Of a stretch of 64,000 nucleotides of DNA, positions 26,599 to 35,264 are shown in pieces. Within the stretch, counting starts at the first letter, position 1. Each line of letters starts with the position of its first letter. This DNA comes from JAUCQB01 sp964586235. Its GTDB lineage: Bacteria; Planctomycetota; Phycisphaerae; UBA1845; PWPN01. The DNA lies in assembly GCA_964586235.1 (NCBI GenBank), contig CAZPIO010000014.1, forward strand, positions 1-64,000, written 5' to 3'. A model generated the notes under the pieces. The model did no database searches, was not told the origin of the DNA, and saw only the letters and a program-made list of their open reading frames with translations. The translations under genes were made by a program, and so were the position numbers.

Positions 26599-27780
26599 CT
26601 ACTTCTTCCCCAGCAGCTTCTCCAGCCGGTCGCAGCCTTCGCGGATCTGCTCCATGCTGGTGGCGAATGACAGGCGGACGTAGTCGTCCAGGCCGAAGGC
26701 GATGCCCGGCACGACCGCCACGTGGGCCTGCTCGAGCACCTTGGCGGCAAAGTCGAGCGAGCCCCTGACGCCCATCGCGGCGAACGCCCCCGACACGTTC
26801 GGGAACGCGTAAAAAGCCCCGGTGGGCTGGACGCAGGTCACGCCCTTGATGCCGTTGAGTCGCTGGTGCATGTATTCGGCCCGGCGCTCGAACTCCTTGC
26901 GCATCTTCTCGACCTCAGACTGGTCGCCGCTCAAGGCCTCCACCAGAGCGTGATGGCAGAAGGTGGCGGTGCCGCTGGTGGTCTGGCTCTGGAGCTTGGC
27001 CATGGCCTTGATGATCGGTTCCGGCCCGGCCACGTAGCCGACCCGCCAGCCGGTCATCGAGTAGGTCTTCGACCCGGCGTTGAAGGTCAGCGTCCTGGCG
27101 TAGTTCTCCGGGCTGCACGCGGCGAAACTCAGGAACCGCTGGTTGCCGTAGATCAGCCGGTCGTACATCTCGTCGCTGAAAACGATGATATCCTTGTCGG
27201 CCACCAGCTTTGCGATCGCCCGCACTTCGTCGGGGGTATAGGTGAACCCACCCGGGTTGCTCGGCGAGTTGAAGATCAGCAACCGCGTCCTGGGGGTAAT
27301 GGCCTTGGCAATCTGGTCGGGCGTGACCTTGAAGTTGTTTGACTCACTCCCCTCAATGATCACCGGCCTGGCCCCGCAGAGCTTGATCTGTTCGGGATAG
27401 CTGACCCAGTACGGGGCCGGGAGAATGGCCTCATCGTCGGGGTCAAGCACGCTCATGCTCGCCAGGTACAGGGCTTCCTTGCCACCGACGGTGATCATCA
27501 CCTGCGACGGCTTGTACTGCAAACCGTTTTCGCGCTTGAACTTGGAGCACACCGCCTCCTTGGCGGCCGGGATGCCGGAGGAGGGGCTGGCGTACTTGGT
27601 CTGGCCGGCGTCGAGAGCCGCCTTGCAGGCGTTGCGAACGTTCACCGGCGTCGGAAAGTCCGGCTCGCCGGCCCCGAAACCCACGACGTTGATCCCCTGC
27701 TTCTTCATGGCCGTGGCTTTTGCGCTCACTGCCAGAGTCGCCGACTCCTCAAGCTGTTGGACGCGCTGCGAGATCTTCAT
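26599..27780 (-). CDS. Aspartate/aromatic aminotransferase, class I (PLP)
   Basis: A 393-residue fold-type I aminotransferase of the prokaryotic aspartate aminotransferase (I-beta/gamma) group. Features are INVVGFGAGEPDFPTP, NSPSNPGG (PLP-phosphate and substrate region), FSDEMYDRLIYG (Asp that pairs with the pyridine nitrogen) and NAGSKTYSMTGWRVGY, whose lysine forms the Schiff base with PLP. The arginine of the C-terminal VRLSFATS binds the substrate carboxylate. It probably transfers amino groups between aspartate and 2-oxoglutarate in the cytoplasm. It is a stand-alone gene; the R-M pair begins 55 bases downstream on the same strand. Confidence 0.93.
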   Translation of the reverse strand: MKISQRVQQLEESATLAVSAKATAMKKQGINVVGFGAGEPDFPTPVNVRNACKAALDAGQTKYASPSSGIPAAKEAVCSKFKRENGLQYKPSQVMITVGGKEALYLASMSVLDPDDEAILPAPYWVSYPEQIKLCGARPVIIEGSESNNFKVTPDQIAKAITPRTRLLIFNSPSNPGGFTYTPDEVRAIAKLVADKDIIVFSDEMYDRLIYGNQRFLSFAACSPENYARTLTFNAGSKTYSMTGWRVGYVAGPEPIIKAMAKLQSQTTSGTATFCHHALVEALSGDQSEVEKMRKEFERRAEYMHQRLNGIKGVTCVQPTGAFYAFPNVSGAFAAMGVRGSLDFAAKVLEQAHVAVVPGIAFGLDDYVRLSFATSMEQIREGCDRLEKLLGKK

Positions 27781-28151
27781 ACACCGTGCTCCTGCTGCTC
27801 TGTTCCAGCGTAGCTGAAGCCCCTGGACACCGGGGCCCCCTTACCGGGGGGCAGATTGTAGAGATGACGGGCGGCTTACACAAGCCGACCCCGGAGGCCC
27901 GCCACCGATAATTCGCATGAGCAGGCCTGATAGTCCTGCGAGCCGGTACAAGCAGCAGGGCCACGTGCGGGCCCTGCACACATGGCCACACCTGGGCTGT
28001 GGCAGACCCTGAAATCACAGGGCCGCAGCACCTGTTACGGCGTCACGGTGTATCCGGCCTCTGCGGCCGCCATCCGCAGCATCGTCGTCCGACTGATCAC
28101 AGACCACGCTCATGAGCGCGGGGGCCATCGCCTCGTCGCCGCCCAACGCAC
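27781..28151. other. 371-bp intergenic stretch with a GC-rich hairpin
   Basis: No gene is visible. A perfect 8-bp stem, GCAGGGCC / GGCCCTGC with a 7-base loop, lies at 27955-27977, downstream of the lipoprotein gene on the minus strand. It could act as a transcription stop structure but lacks a T run. Confidence 0.4.
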
Positions 28152-29945
28152 TCACGGGCAATGATCGATCAGATACTGGGCGTCCGCAATCATGATCGCG
28201 GCCGCCGTTGCGTCGATGCCTTTGCCGGTCTGAGCGGTCACCGCATTGATGAACGCGTTGTAGATGTTTGCCGACGTCTTGCAGTCGCCCTTGGCGAAAG
28301 CCTTGCCGGCCGCATTCAGATTGGCGAGCAACGAGTTGGCCAACCCGGCGTTCTTGATTTTGCCGTCGTAGAGGAACTGGTTCACATCCTGCTTGACACT
28401 GTCCGCAGTGACCACCAGGGTGAAGGTGACCGAGGACGACGAAGCGTTTCCGGCCTTATCCGTCGCGTTGATTGTGAAGGTGTGCGGTCCAAGGGCCAGC
28501 TCCGTCAACAGATCGATCACCTGACCGCTTTCCAGACCGTGGCCCGCAAGGGTGGTCGAACCATCCAGCAGGACGGTGTAGGAGTCTAAGCCCGAGCCGC
28601 CCTCATCGGTCACCGAGTACTCGACCGTCAGAGTGCCCGAGTGCGGATAATCGCTCGCCGTGGGCTGAACGATGGTAATGGCCGGGGGCGTGTCATCCAT
28701 TCGGACCTCGACCGTGCGTGTGACCTGCTCTGCAGGGTTGCCGCATGTGTCCACCGCATCATAGGTGACGACGTACGTTCCGGGGGCCTCCACATCAACG
28801 ACATCCCCGCCGACGGTCGCCTCGGTCAGCGCCGTGTCGCACTGATCGCTCACCGAAGCCCCCAGCTCGGTGTAGGTGCCCGTGTGCCACTCCACGGTCA
28901 CCGTCGCCTCGCCGTTCAACGTAATCACCGGCGGGATCGTGTCCATGACCTCGATCTCGGCCGACACCGTGGCCGAGTGGTCGCAGACATCCTTCGCCGT
29001 CCAGGTCACCGTTACCGGGCCGCTGCAGGCCTCCGGAAGCTCTTCGAGATCGTACGTCACCGTAGCGGTCCCGCAGCCATCCGTCGCCGTTATGGCATCC
29101 AGCCAGACGTCGGCCTGGGTCTCGTTGTCCGGGTTCCCGCACTCCAGGTTCAGATTCTCGGGAGTGACGTCGAAGACAGGAGCCAATGTGTCGGCGACCG
29201 TCACGTCCGCCTCGCAGGTCGAGAGCACCGTCGTGCCGTCGCTGACGGTCAGGGTCACTGTGCACGCAATCGAACAGCCGTCTGAGGCCGCGACGGTGAG
29301 CTTGGGCGTCAGGCTGGAAGCATCATCGAAAACAGCTCCGGGACAGTCGCTGGTCCACAGGTATGTGAGAGTAGCCCCCGCCGGTGGATTCGCGACCGAC
29401 CCGTTGAGTTGGATCGTCGCGCTGCCGGCCTGGCACTCGGCGGTGTATGGGCCGCCGGCGTTGCAGGTGACCGGCTCCTGGCTCACCCCGAAGTAGTAGA
29501 CGGGAATGGAGGCTTCCGCGGGAGTCTGGTCCGCCCTCTGGGCGGTCACGTGCGTCATGCTCGCATGCTGTCCCGCAGTGGCCGTGCTCTTGATCTGGCA
29601 GGTCATAAAGGAGCCCGCATTCACATAGGTGAACGGGCACGACGCAGCGCCCAGCTCACTGTCGGTGACCACGACGTCGGTAATGCGCGCCGTATCAAGA
29701 TTGTGAATTATGAGGCTCAGGGTAATAGGTTTTCCCACGTCAATATCGGGGCCGGGCGGGGTATCCGCATCGCGTCCGTTGATCCACGCCTGCAGCTCGA
29801 TGATAGACGAATCGGCTGCCCCTTCGATGAATCCGAGGACTGTTCGCTCTGCTGCGTTGTCCGAGGGCGTGCATGAAAGAATCGAACAGATCACGGCCAC
29901 GGCCGCGAGGACCAGACGTTTGTGGCTCAGAACTGCACCGGTCAT
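28152..29945 (-). CDS. Surface lipoprotein with PKD/HYR-like repeats and a FIMAH tail
   Basis: A 597-residue lipoprotein. The signal peptide ends at the lipobox SILSC (Cys25). Following parts are a DUF11-like segment (about 65-135: VGKPITLSLIIHNLDTARIT), a PKD-like module (about 160-250), HYR-like Ig modules (about 252-335) with DTLAPVFD and MDTIPPVITL starts, a DUF5011-type module ending in GNPAEQVTRTVEV (about 335-415), an Ig-like module (about 420-510: TVEYSVTDEGGSGLD) and a C-terminal FIMAH helical domain (about 513-597). AAAGGAG lies close before the ATG. It is probably an outer-surface or cell-envelope adhesion or scaffold protein; no enzymatic motif is seen. Confidence 0.85.
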   Translation of the reverse strand: MTGAVLSHKRLVLAAVAVICSILSCTPSDNAAERTVLGFIEGAADSSIIELQAWINGRDADTPPGPDIDVGKPITLSLIIHNLDTARITDVVVTDSELGAASCPFTYVNAGSFMTCQIKSTATAGQHASMTHVTAQRADQTPAEASIPVYYFGVSQEPVTCNAGGPYTAECQAGSATIQLNGSVANPPAGATLTYLWTSDCPGAVFDDASSLTPKLTVAASDGCSIACTVTLTVSDGTTVLSTCEADVTVADTLAPVFDVTPENLNLECGNPDNETQADVWLDAITATDGCGTATVTYDLEELPEACSGPVTVTWTAKDVCDHSATVSAEIEVMDTIPPVITLNGEATVTVEWHTGTYTELGASVSDQCDTALTEATVGGDVVDVEAPGTYVVTYDAVDTCGNPAEQVTRTVEVRMDDTPPAITIVQPTASDYPHSGTLTVEYSVTDEGGSGLDSYTVLLDGSTTLAGHGLESGQVIDLLTELALGPHTFTINATDKAGNASSSSVTFTLVVTADSVKQDVNQFLYDGKIKNAGLANSLLANLNAAGKAFAKGDCKTSANIYNAFINAVTAQTGKGIDATAAAIMIADAQYLIDHCP

Positions 29946-30087
29946 GACTTGCTCCTTTCAGGTAGGCCGTCGCGATGCGACGATGTGAGGATTGAATCGC
30001 GCTAAAAGGCGGCAGGAAGCCTTCTACCGTTGCCCCTTCCGGCCAGTCGGTTTCGGCGACGCCTCTTTCCAGGGTACACCGGCCCAC

Positions 30088-30117
30088 AGCATACCCGCTA
30101 GGACTTTTTCGGGTCAA
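30088..30117 (-). promoter_or_regulatory. Candidate sigma-70 promoter of the FIMAH lipoprotein gene
   Basis: On the minus strand TTGACC (30112-30117), an 18-base spacer and TATGCT (30088-30093), about 145 bases before the ATG at 29945. The rest of 29946-30246 shows no gene. Confidence 0.4.
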
Positions 30118-30246
30118 GTCTTTTTTCGAGATTTGCTCCGCGGGGCGCTCATCAAGCACGATACCGCCAAGCGCAATTCGTTTCGCGATGTGAACCAGCG
30201 AGATGCGAGGTGAGCGCGAGGATTGGATGCTCGTTCTGCCGGGCAC

Positions 30247-30329
30247 TGGGCCGGGCGGGAATCGAACCCGCACGTCCTTTCGGACAGGGGATTTTAAGTC
30301 CCCAGCGTCTGCCATTCCGCCACCGACCC
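30247..30329 (-). tRNA. tRNA-Leu (anticodon UAA)
   Basis: An 83-base tRNA. The acceptor arms GGGTCGG and CCGGCCC pair over seven positions with one G-T. The anticodon arm is GGGGA-CTTAAAA-TCCCC, giving anticodon TAA. A short variable arm, GTCC..GGAC, identifies a class II tRNA (Leu). The T arm contains GGGTTCGATTCCC. The discriminator base is A, as expected for Leu. CCA is not encoded and must be added after transcription. Confidence 0.95.
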
Positions 30330-30347
30330 GCGTCTTTATTTGACAAG

Positions 30348-30376
30348 GACTTACAGACATCACGCCCGTGTGTCAA
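30348..30376 (-). promoter_or_regulatory. Candidate promoter of tRNA-Leu
   Basis: On the minus strand a perfect TTGACA (30371-30376), a 17-base spacer and a weak -10 TAAGTC (30348-30353), ending 18 bases before the tRNA. The -10 is poor, so this is tentative. Confidence 0.35.
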
Positions 30377-30617
30377 GCCAGCCTGGGCGCGGATTCGCAC
30401 GCGGGCCTCTCTCATCCGATTTCCTCCCGATCAATGCCGCCGTGTTCCGATCGCCAGGAACAGGACCACTCGCCTCGGCATCGGCAACGCTTTCCGCCCG
30501 GAAAAACGTCCTTTCCGGCTCCCGGCTTCGACTGTCAGTTTGCCCGGACACGTTTTCAGTGATAGAGTAATAATAGAGTGGATTTACACCGACGACCTCG
30601 CCATTGACGGGTGCAGC

Positions 30618-32021
30618 ATGCCACACCGGTATCCCCCCGCATCAAAGAGCGATCGGTTCCGCCGCGCACGTGGCACTGCGAGTCGCTCCCTCGGGCTGCG
30701 TTCAACCCTGGTCGGGGCGTTTATGACGCTCACCGTCTCCCCTGCCGGATCAGCAGGCCAGGCCCATCAACCTGGCGCCCAGGACGCGGTGGTGGCCGAG
30801 GCCCGCATCATCATGATGCTCCGCACCTTCAAGTCGCTGGACGACCCGCTCGCCCTCTCGGCTCTGCGCGCGGGCACCGACGCCGGCGAGCCGGACCCCA
30901 GACGGCTTCCGGCCGACCTCAGGGGTACCCCCCGACTCTTCCAGCTCGCTCAGGGTGGCCAGAAATGTCTGCTCTTGCATGACAACGCTCGATTGCCCGG
31001 CCTGTATGCCGACACCAACGGCAACGAGAGCTTCTCGGATGAGATCCGCGTGTCGGGCACTCGACGCTTCTCAAAGCCGCCGCAGGTGAACATGCCCCCC
31101 CTCGACCGCTTCGGACCGGTCGCTCTGTGTCGCTACGCGGGCGGTCCCACCGTTTTCGTAACCGTGCAGGGCATGACGCTCAAAGCCTGGCCGGCCTCCT
31201 ACCTCCAGGGCAGAGGCATGGTCGGCGGGAAAAGCCGCCTCTTCGCCCTGTTGGACCGCAATCTCAACGGACTCTATGACGACGTCTGCCCCATACCAGC
31301 CGCGGCCGCGGATCTGGCCGACGCCGACGGCCTGTTCATCGACCGCAACGGCAACGGGCGGTTCGAGCGGGTGGCCGCCGGCTTCTGGGAGGTTCAACCA
31401 CTCACCCCGGCCGTGATGCTGGACAATATCCGATTCGAAGTGTCGGTCGCGCCTGATGGATCGGCGATCGAATTACGGCCCGTCGATTCGAGTCTCGGTC
31501 TTCTTCGCGTGGCTCGCGACATGAACCTTCTCCTGCTGAGCGACTGCGGATTCAACCAGCTCAGCCGGAATGACGAGTGGATACTCCCGAGCGGGAAGTA
31601 CTACGGCCAGAGTGTGTCGATCATCAGCCAGCGCGACCGCGAGGTCTTCAGGTACCAGGCCGGCAACGCTCTCGGCAGGCTGACCCAGTTCGAGATCGAG
31701 CCTCACCACACGCTCAACGTGCCGGCCGGAGCAGGCCTGCGGTTTCAGGGTACGGTCGCCGGGAACGGCGATACTGAAGTCCGCCTGGTAAAGGATTCTC
31801 CCCTGCGGCCGGGGGCCGTGCTCGAGGATGATGCCAGTATCATCTATACCGCGATCAAGATCAAGGAGCGAAGAGCCGTGGTGCCGCGGATCGTGCCACG
31901 ACCGATTCTGACGGTCGCTCTGCCGATGCCGGTGCCGATGGTATATGCGCCGGGCAGGGTCTTTGCCATGCCCATGGTCCGGTCGATGGCGGCCCCCGGC
32001 TGCAGAACGAGCTATGGCTGA
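30618..32021 (+). CDS. Secreted protein with EF-hand-like calcium loops, unknown function
   Basis: A 467-residue protein from the ATG at 30618; the frame is open further upstream into the tRNA, so the start is not certain. A hydrophobic stretch (about 25-50, RSTLVGAFMTLTVSPAGSAG) looks like a signal peptide. Three DxN(x)NG loops occur: DTNGNESFSDE, DRNLNGLYDDV and DRNGNGRFERV, resembling EF-hand or dockerin-type calcium-binding loops without their full helices. The C-terminus is rich in Pro, Met and Val (PMPVPMVYAPGRVFAMPM). I do not recognise a family. It may be a calcium-dependent envelope protein. It converges with rtcB, 37 bases away. Confidence 0.65.
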   Translation: MPHRYPPASKSDRFRRARGTASRSLGLRSTLVGAFMTLTVSPAGSAGQAHQPGAQDAVVAEARIIMMLRTFKSLDDPLALSALRAGTDAGEPDPRRLPADLRGTPRLFQLAQGGQKCLLLHDNARLPGLYADTNGNESFSDEIRVSGTRRFSKPPQVNMPPLDRFGPVALCRYAGGPTVFVTVQGMTLKAWPASYLQGRGMVGGKSRLFALLDRNLNGLYDDVCPIPAAAADLADADGLFIDRNGNGRFERVAAGFWEVQPLTPAVMLDNIRFEVSVAPDGSAIELRPVDSSLGLLRVARDMNLLLLSDCGFNQLSRNDEWILPSGKYYGQSVSIISQRDREVFRYQAGNALGRLTQFEIEPHHTLNVPAGAGLRFQGTVAGNGDTEVRLVKDSPLRPGAVLEDDASIIYTAIKIKERRAVVPRIVPRPILTVALPMPVPMVYAPGRVFAMPMVRSMAAPGCRTSYG

Positions 32022-32058
32022 CGTCGCTGATCACCGGCGCTCGTGGCGAGCGCCAGAG

Positions 32059-33219
32059 TCAGACGCCCTTGTACACCAGCACCGGCCGTAGTCGCCGGAC
32101 AACACGCACAAGATCCCGCTGCGTTCGGAGAACGGCCTCGATATCCTTGTACGCTGACGGTGCTTCTTCTCGGAAACCCGCCGCGGCTCGCTCATCGAAC
32201 CAGACGCCCTCCAGTTCCCGCGAGAGCCGCCTGCTCGAAATCTGCCTGCGAGCCTCATGACGGCTGAGCCGGCGACCGGCACCGTGCGAACTCGACCGGA
32301 GTGCTTCCGGACCGCCTCGCCCGACAGCATGAACACTCCACGTGCCCATCGAACCGGGGATGATCCCGGGCTGCCCCTCCGCAGCCTCGTTGGCGCCTTT
32401 GCGATGGACCCACAGGACTTGTCCGCCGTGGTCCTCGCGTTGCACATGATTGTGGTCGCAGGTGATCAGCGAATCCCAGTCGGCGGCGACCCCAAGCAGC
32501 CGGCTCAGCAACTCGGTCGTGGCCTGAATGATCCACCGACGACTGCGATCGCCGTACCGCCGTGCCCAGGTCACATCGGACAGATACTCCCGTCCCGTCT
32601 GCTCCTCCGAGTCGAGGCAAAACAACCCACCGCCCGATTTCGTCGCGTTGCGTGCGTGCCACTCCGTGATGTATTGGCCCATCACGCGCGATCCACTATG
32701 GACCATCAGCCAGAGCCGCCCTTCATCATCGGCCTGGAACTCAAGGAAGTGGTTTCCTCGCCCCAACGTTCCGAATTCCACTCGCCCCTCGCGTTCGGCC
32801 CTGGCGTCGAGTACCGGATGACTCAGCGGGCTCTCGTTGAGCGATTCCGGCATACTCGGCGAGGCAGCAAGGCTGGAATGCCGCATGAGCGGCACGGCGC
32901 CTCTCAATTCACCAAGAATCGACCGAGCGACCGTCTCCGCTCCGACCACCGCCGCCTCGGCATGAAACGCAACTGCCGCCATGCCGCAGCCGATGTCTGC
33001 GCCGACCGCTTGCGGATACACCAGTCGGTTCGTCGCCAGGACGTTGCCGACGCACACCCCGCCGGCCAGGTGCACGTCCGGCATGACCGCGATTCGGCAT
33101 ACGTCCGGAGCCCGTGCCAGGCGCTCGATCGCCCGCCTGACTTCGGGGGAAAGTGGCTCGATGAGCCAGGTGCGAACGGCAGCAGTCGTTTTCTGTCTCG
33201 TGCAGCGGTTTTCGCTCAT
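32059..33219 (-). CDS. rtcB: RNA-splicing ligase RtcB
   Basis: A 386-residue RtcB-family ligase that joins 2',3'-cyclic phosphate or 3'-phosphate RNA ends to 5'-OH ends using GTP and Mn. Metal and nucleotide motifs are complete: GADIGCGM (Asp75, Cys78), GTLGRGNHFLEF (His157), HSGSR (His174), CDHNHVQRE, IIPGSMGT and SHGAGR (His312, the guanylylated histidine). GGGAGG lies eight bases before the ATG at 33219. It overlaps the upstream rbfA-like gene by four bases. No archease or PrfH gene is adjacent. It may repair tRNA or rRNA broken by toxins such as the PIN nuclease (inference). Confidence 0.93.
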   Translation of the reverse strand: MSENRCTRQKTTAAVRTWLIEPLSPEVRRAIERLARAPDVCRIAVMPDVHLAGGVCVGNVLATNRLVYPQAVGADIGCGMAAVAFHAEAAVVGAETVARSILGELRGAVPLMRHSSLAASPSMPESLNESPLSHPVLDARAEREGRVEFGTLGRGNHFLEFQADDEGRLWLMVHSGSRVMGQYITEWHARNATKSGGGLFCLDSEEQTGREYLSDVTWARRYGDRSRRWIIQATTELLSRLLGVAADWDSLITCDHNHVQREDHGGQVLWVHRKGANEAAEGQPGIIPGSMGTWSVHAVGRGGPEALRSSSHGAGRRLSRHEARRQISSRRLSRELEGVWFDERAAAGFREEAPSAYKDIEAVLRTQRDLVRVVRRLRPVLVYKGV

Positions 33220-33650
33220 GGCGACACCTCCCCCCGCTGCATCACCTGAAATGACAGCTCGGGAGCACGTTTGCGGCTGATTGCCCGGGTCACAAGCACG
33301 CGAAGCATACCCCGCGCCCTTTCGAGATGTTCCAATACCGTGGCCAACTCCATCTTTCCGTGAGTAGGCGTCATCTCGAAAACGACTGCCAGATTTGTGG
33401 CATCGGGTGCGGGCCGTACCGAGATCACATGCAAGTCCTGCAACACCGGGTCTGAAAGATCTCCCTGGAAAGCCAGCTCGATCGCGTGAAACACCTGCTT
33501 GGCCAGTTGAAGATCCTTCCGGTGCACCCTGGCGCCTCTGCCTTGCTGACCGCCTCGCCTCGAGAACAACTCCCGCGGATCGACACAATCGTCGGCGTGG
33601 ACCTCGGCGCATAGAGCGCGGAGGTCTCTTCGACTTCGTTTCCTTTTCAT
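33216..33650 (-). CDS. RbfA-like protein encoded with rtcB
   Basis: A 144-residue basic protein. Residues about 45-140 match the ribosome-binding factor A fold: DPVLQDLHVISVRPAPDATN (the conserved DP...V..V...PD pattern), then a Leu-rich helix LERARGMLRVLVTRAISRKR and APELSFQV, the usual C-terminal signature of RbfA. The N-terminal ~40 residues (RSRRDLRALCAEVHADDCVD) are not part of standard RbfA. The stop overlaps the rtcB start in ATGA, so the pair is translationally coupled. The chromosomal rbfA normally lies with infB/nusA; this looks like a specialised paralogue that may present RNA or the small ribosomal subunit to RtcB (inference). Confidence 0.7.
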   Translation of the reverse strand: MKRKRSRRDLRALCAEVHADDCVDPRELFSRRGGQQGRGARVHRKDLQLAKQVFHAIELAFQGDLSDPVLQDLHVISVRPAPDATNLAVVFEMTPTHGKMELATVLEHLERARGMLRVLVTRAISRKRAPELSFQVMQRGEVSP

Positions 33651-33866
33651 CTATCGCTCCCAACGCATGCGCAGCACAAAGCTGCCTGCTGGATTAGAGG
33701 TACCAATTCACAACAGGGTTTGAAACAGGGACCCGGCCAGGCCCGGCCGGCGTGTGCATGGGAGCGGGAAGTCGCTCAGCGCAGACCGGCAGAGACGGCG
33801 GGGCGTGACTCAGATGTGTTGATCGTGACAGCCATAGAAGGCCTCCTCTCGGGGCACTACCCTCTC

Positions 33867-33895
33867 TTGCCCCATTCTGGAGGATGAATTATACA
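33867..33895 (+). promoter_or_regulatory. Candidate promoter of the zinc-ribbon gene at 33989
   Basis: TTGCCC (33867-33872), a 17-base spacer and TATACA (33890-33895). It lies 94 bases before the ATG at 33989 and overlaps a more upstream in-frame ATG at 33884, which argues against that earlier start. Otherwise 33651-33988 shows no gene. Confidence 0.4.
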
Positions 33896-33988
33896 ACAGG
33901 TTGTGCGAGATGGCAAATCGCTGCGAAGTCTCGTCTGCCATCTTACAGCATCTGCGGATCCCAGGCCCCGGTCGAGGCACGTGTTCTG

Positions 33989-34546
33989 ATGGATCTGAAT
34001 TGCTCGACGCCGTCGCAACCCCCGCGAGATGAGAACCCGCCAGGCAAGTCCACCCGAACGCCTTTCGGCGATTTGCCCGCCGAACCCATCACACAGTGGT
34101 ATCGCCCGTCGTGGCGGGACGGGCTGCGCTACGTGGGTTATCGGTGGATCTTCCTGACCCCGGCGGTTGCGCTGGTCGTTCTGGCCGTGGCTATCGTCTG
34201 GCATCCGAGTCTCGCCACTTGGATCCTGCGCTTCGGTTACAAGCTCATCACCGTGGTGGCGGGCGTCGCCGCGTGGCTCTTCGGTCACGTGATCCGGCAG
34301 GCGGCACAGGCCCGCAAGGAGCCGTTTTGTATCTTCTGCGGGTACAACCTGACCGGTCTGCCGGACAACCATCGCTGCCCCGAATGCGGCCGGCCATACA
34401 CCTGGGCCATGATCGACGAATACCGCCGCGATCCGCAGTGGTTCATTGAACGATGGAAAGCGCGGCGGCAACTGCCCGGTCCACCTGAGCCCTTCGCCGC
34501 CGGGCCGGTGCGCCGGAAGAAGCGCGCGAGGGATGGCACCGAGTGA
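33989..34546 (+). CDS. Membrane protein with C-terminal planctomycete zinc ribbon
   Basis: A 185-residue protein with two adjacent membrane segments (about 52-71 and 80-99: LTPAVALVVLAVAIVW, LITVVAGVAAWLFG) followed by a zinc ribbon, FCIFCGYNLTGLPDNHRCPEC, and a basic, Pro-rich tail ending PVRRKKRARDGTE. It shares the ribbon with the proteins at 23723 and 38373-39807 but has no cysteine run. The start at 33989 is preferred to the ATG at 33884 because of the promoter-like element between them. Function unknown. Confidence 0.7.
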   Translation: MDLNCSTPSQPPRDENPPGKSTRTPFGDLPAEPITQWYRPSWRDGLRYVGYRWIFLTPAVALVVLAVAIVWHPSLATWILRFGYKLITVVAGVAAWLFGHVIRQAAQARKEPFCIFCGYNLTGLPDNHRCPECGRPYTWAMIDEYRRDPQWFIERWKARRQLPGPPEPFAAGPVRRKKRARDGTE

Positions 34547-34570
34547 GCCGCCTGGTTGACGCGATCCCGA

Positions 34571-34909
34571 TCAGGCCTGCTCAGGTTCGATCGTCACGGC
34601 CGTTCCATAGCAGAGCACCTCGGTCGCACTGACTTTGCTCGCAACCTCCGAGGCGTCGTATCGCAACCCGACGATTGCATTGGCCCCGAGTGCCACAGCG
34701 TGGTCGATCAACAGGTCATAGGCCTGCGTGCGGGCCTGCTCGCACATCTGGGTGTAGGCTCCAATCTGGCCGCCGATGATCGACTTGAGACCACCCAGGA
34801 AGCCCTGTGAGATCGTCGGGGCCCGCACGATAATCCCCCGAACGACACCCAGATAGCGAGTGATCCGATACCCTTCGATGGTGAAAGTGGTGGTCACGGG
34901 AATCGACAT
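34571..34909 (-). CDS. ybjQ: YbjQ family (UPF0145) protein
   Basis: A 112-residue protein of the YbjQ/UPF0145 family, which forms small oligomers of unknown function. Typical parts are TIEGYRITRYLGVVRGI, the Gly-rich IGGQIGAYTQMCEQAR and LGANAIVGLRYDAS. GGGAGGT lies seven bases before the ATG at 34909, which fixes the start although the frame stays open upstream. It converges with the zinc-ribbon gene, 24 bases away. The 355-bp space to the TOMM unit holds only an inverted repeat at 35123-35138. Confidence 0.88.
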   Translation of the reverse strand: MSIPVTTTFTIEGYRITRYLGVVRGIIVRAPTISQGFLGGLKSIIGGQIGAYTQMCEQARTQAYDLLIDHAVALGANAIVGLRYDASEVASKVSATEVLCYGTAVTIEPEQA

Positions 34910-35122
34910 GTTGATACCTCCCGATGGTTCGCGCCGAGACACGCCCAAATCCGTCGCCGCTGTTTTCTCACCCCGGCCGTGAGTTGTCAATCGCCGGAAG
35001 CGCCCGGCAGACCCGGCTCCGCCAAGACTACGCCGGGCAAGCAACCTGCGGTTGTCCGGGAATTCGGTGGGTGCCCCATGGCTTCAGCCGTGGACATCAA
35101 CTCGGCCGCGAGTTCGCTCCCC

Positions 35123-35138
35123 CATCGCTGAAGCGATG
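35123..35138. repeat. Inverted repeat CATCGCT-GA-AGCGATG downstream of the TOMM unit
   Basis: A perfect 7-bp stem with a 2-base loop, about 130 bases after the sagB-like stop. It could end transcription of the unit but lacks a T run. It may instead be one of the short interspersed palindromes common in this genome. Confidence 0.45.
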
Positions 35139-35264
35139 AGCCACCCGGGCGTGCATTCCGCTCGGTGAATTTCCGGACGGTCTGAAGCAACCTGCAGTGG
35201 CACCCGCCTCAAGTGTCATGGGCACCCGGCGGGACGCCAGATGGCCCCATCTCGGCCGCGATGC

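Noticed and set aside
26544..26750. N-terminal extension of the D12 methylase
   Set aside because: Overlaps the aminotransferase gene and reads as low-quality sequence; the ATG at 26543 gives a normal start.
33220..33663. N-terminal extension of RtcB
   Set aside because: It is the shifted frame of the rbfA-like gene; the ATG at 33219 has a good ribosome site.
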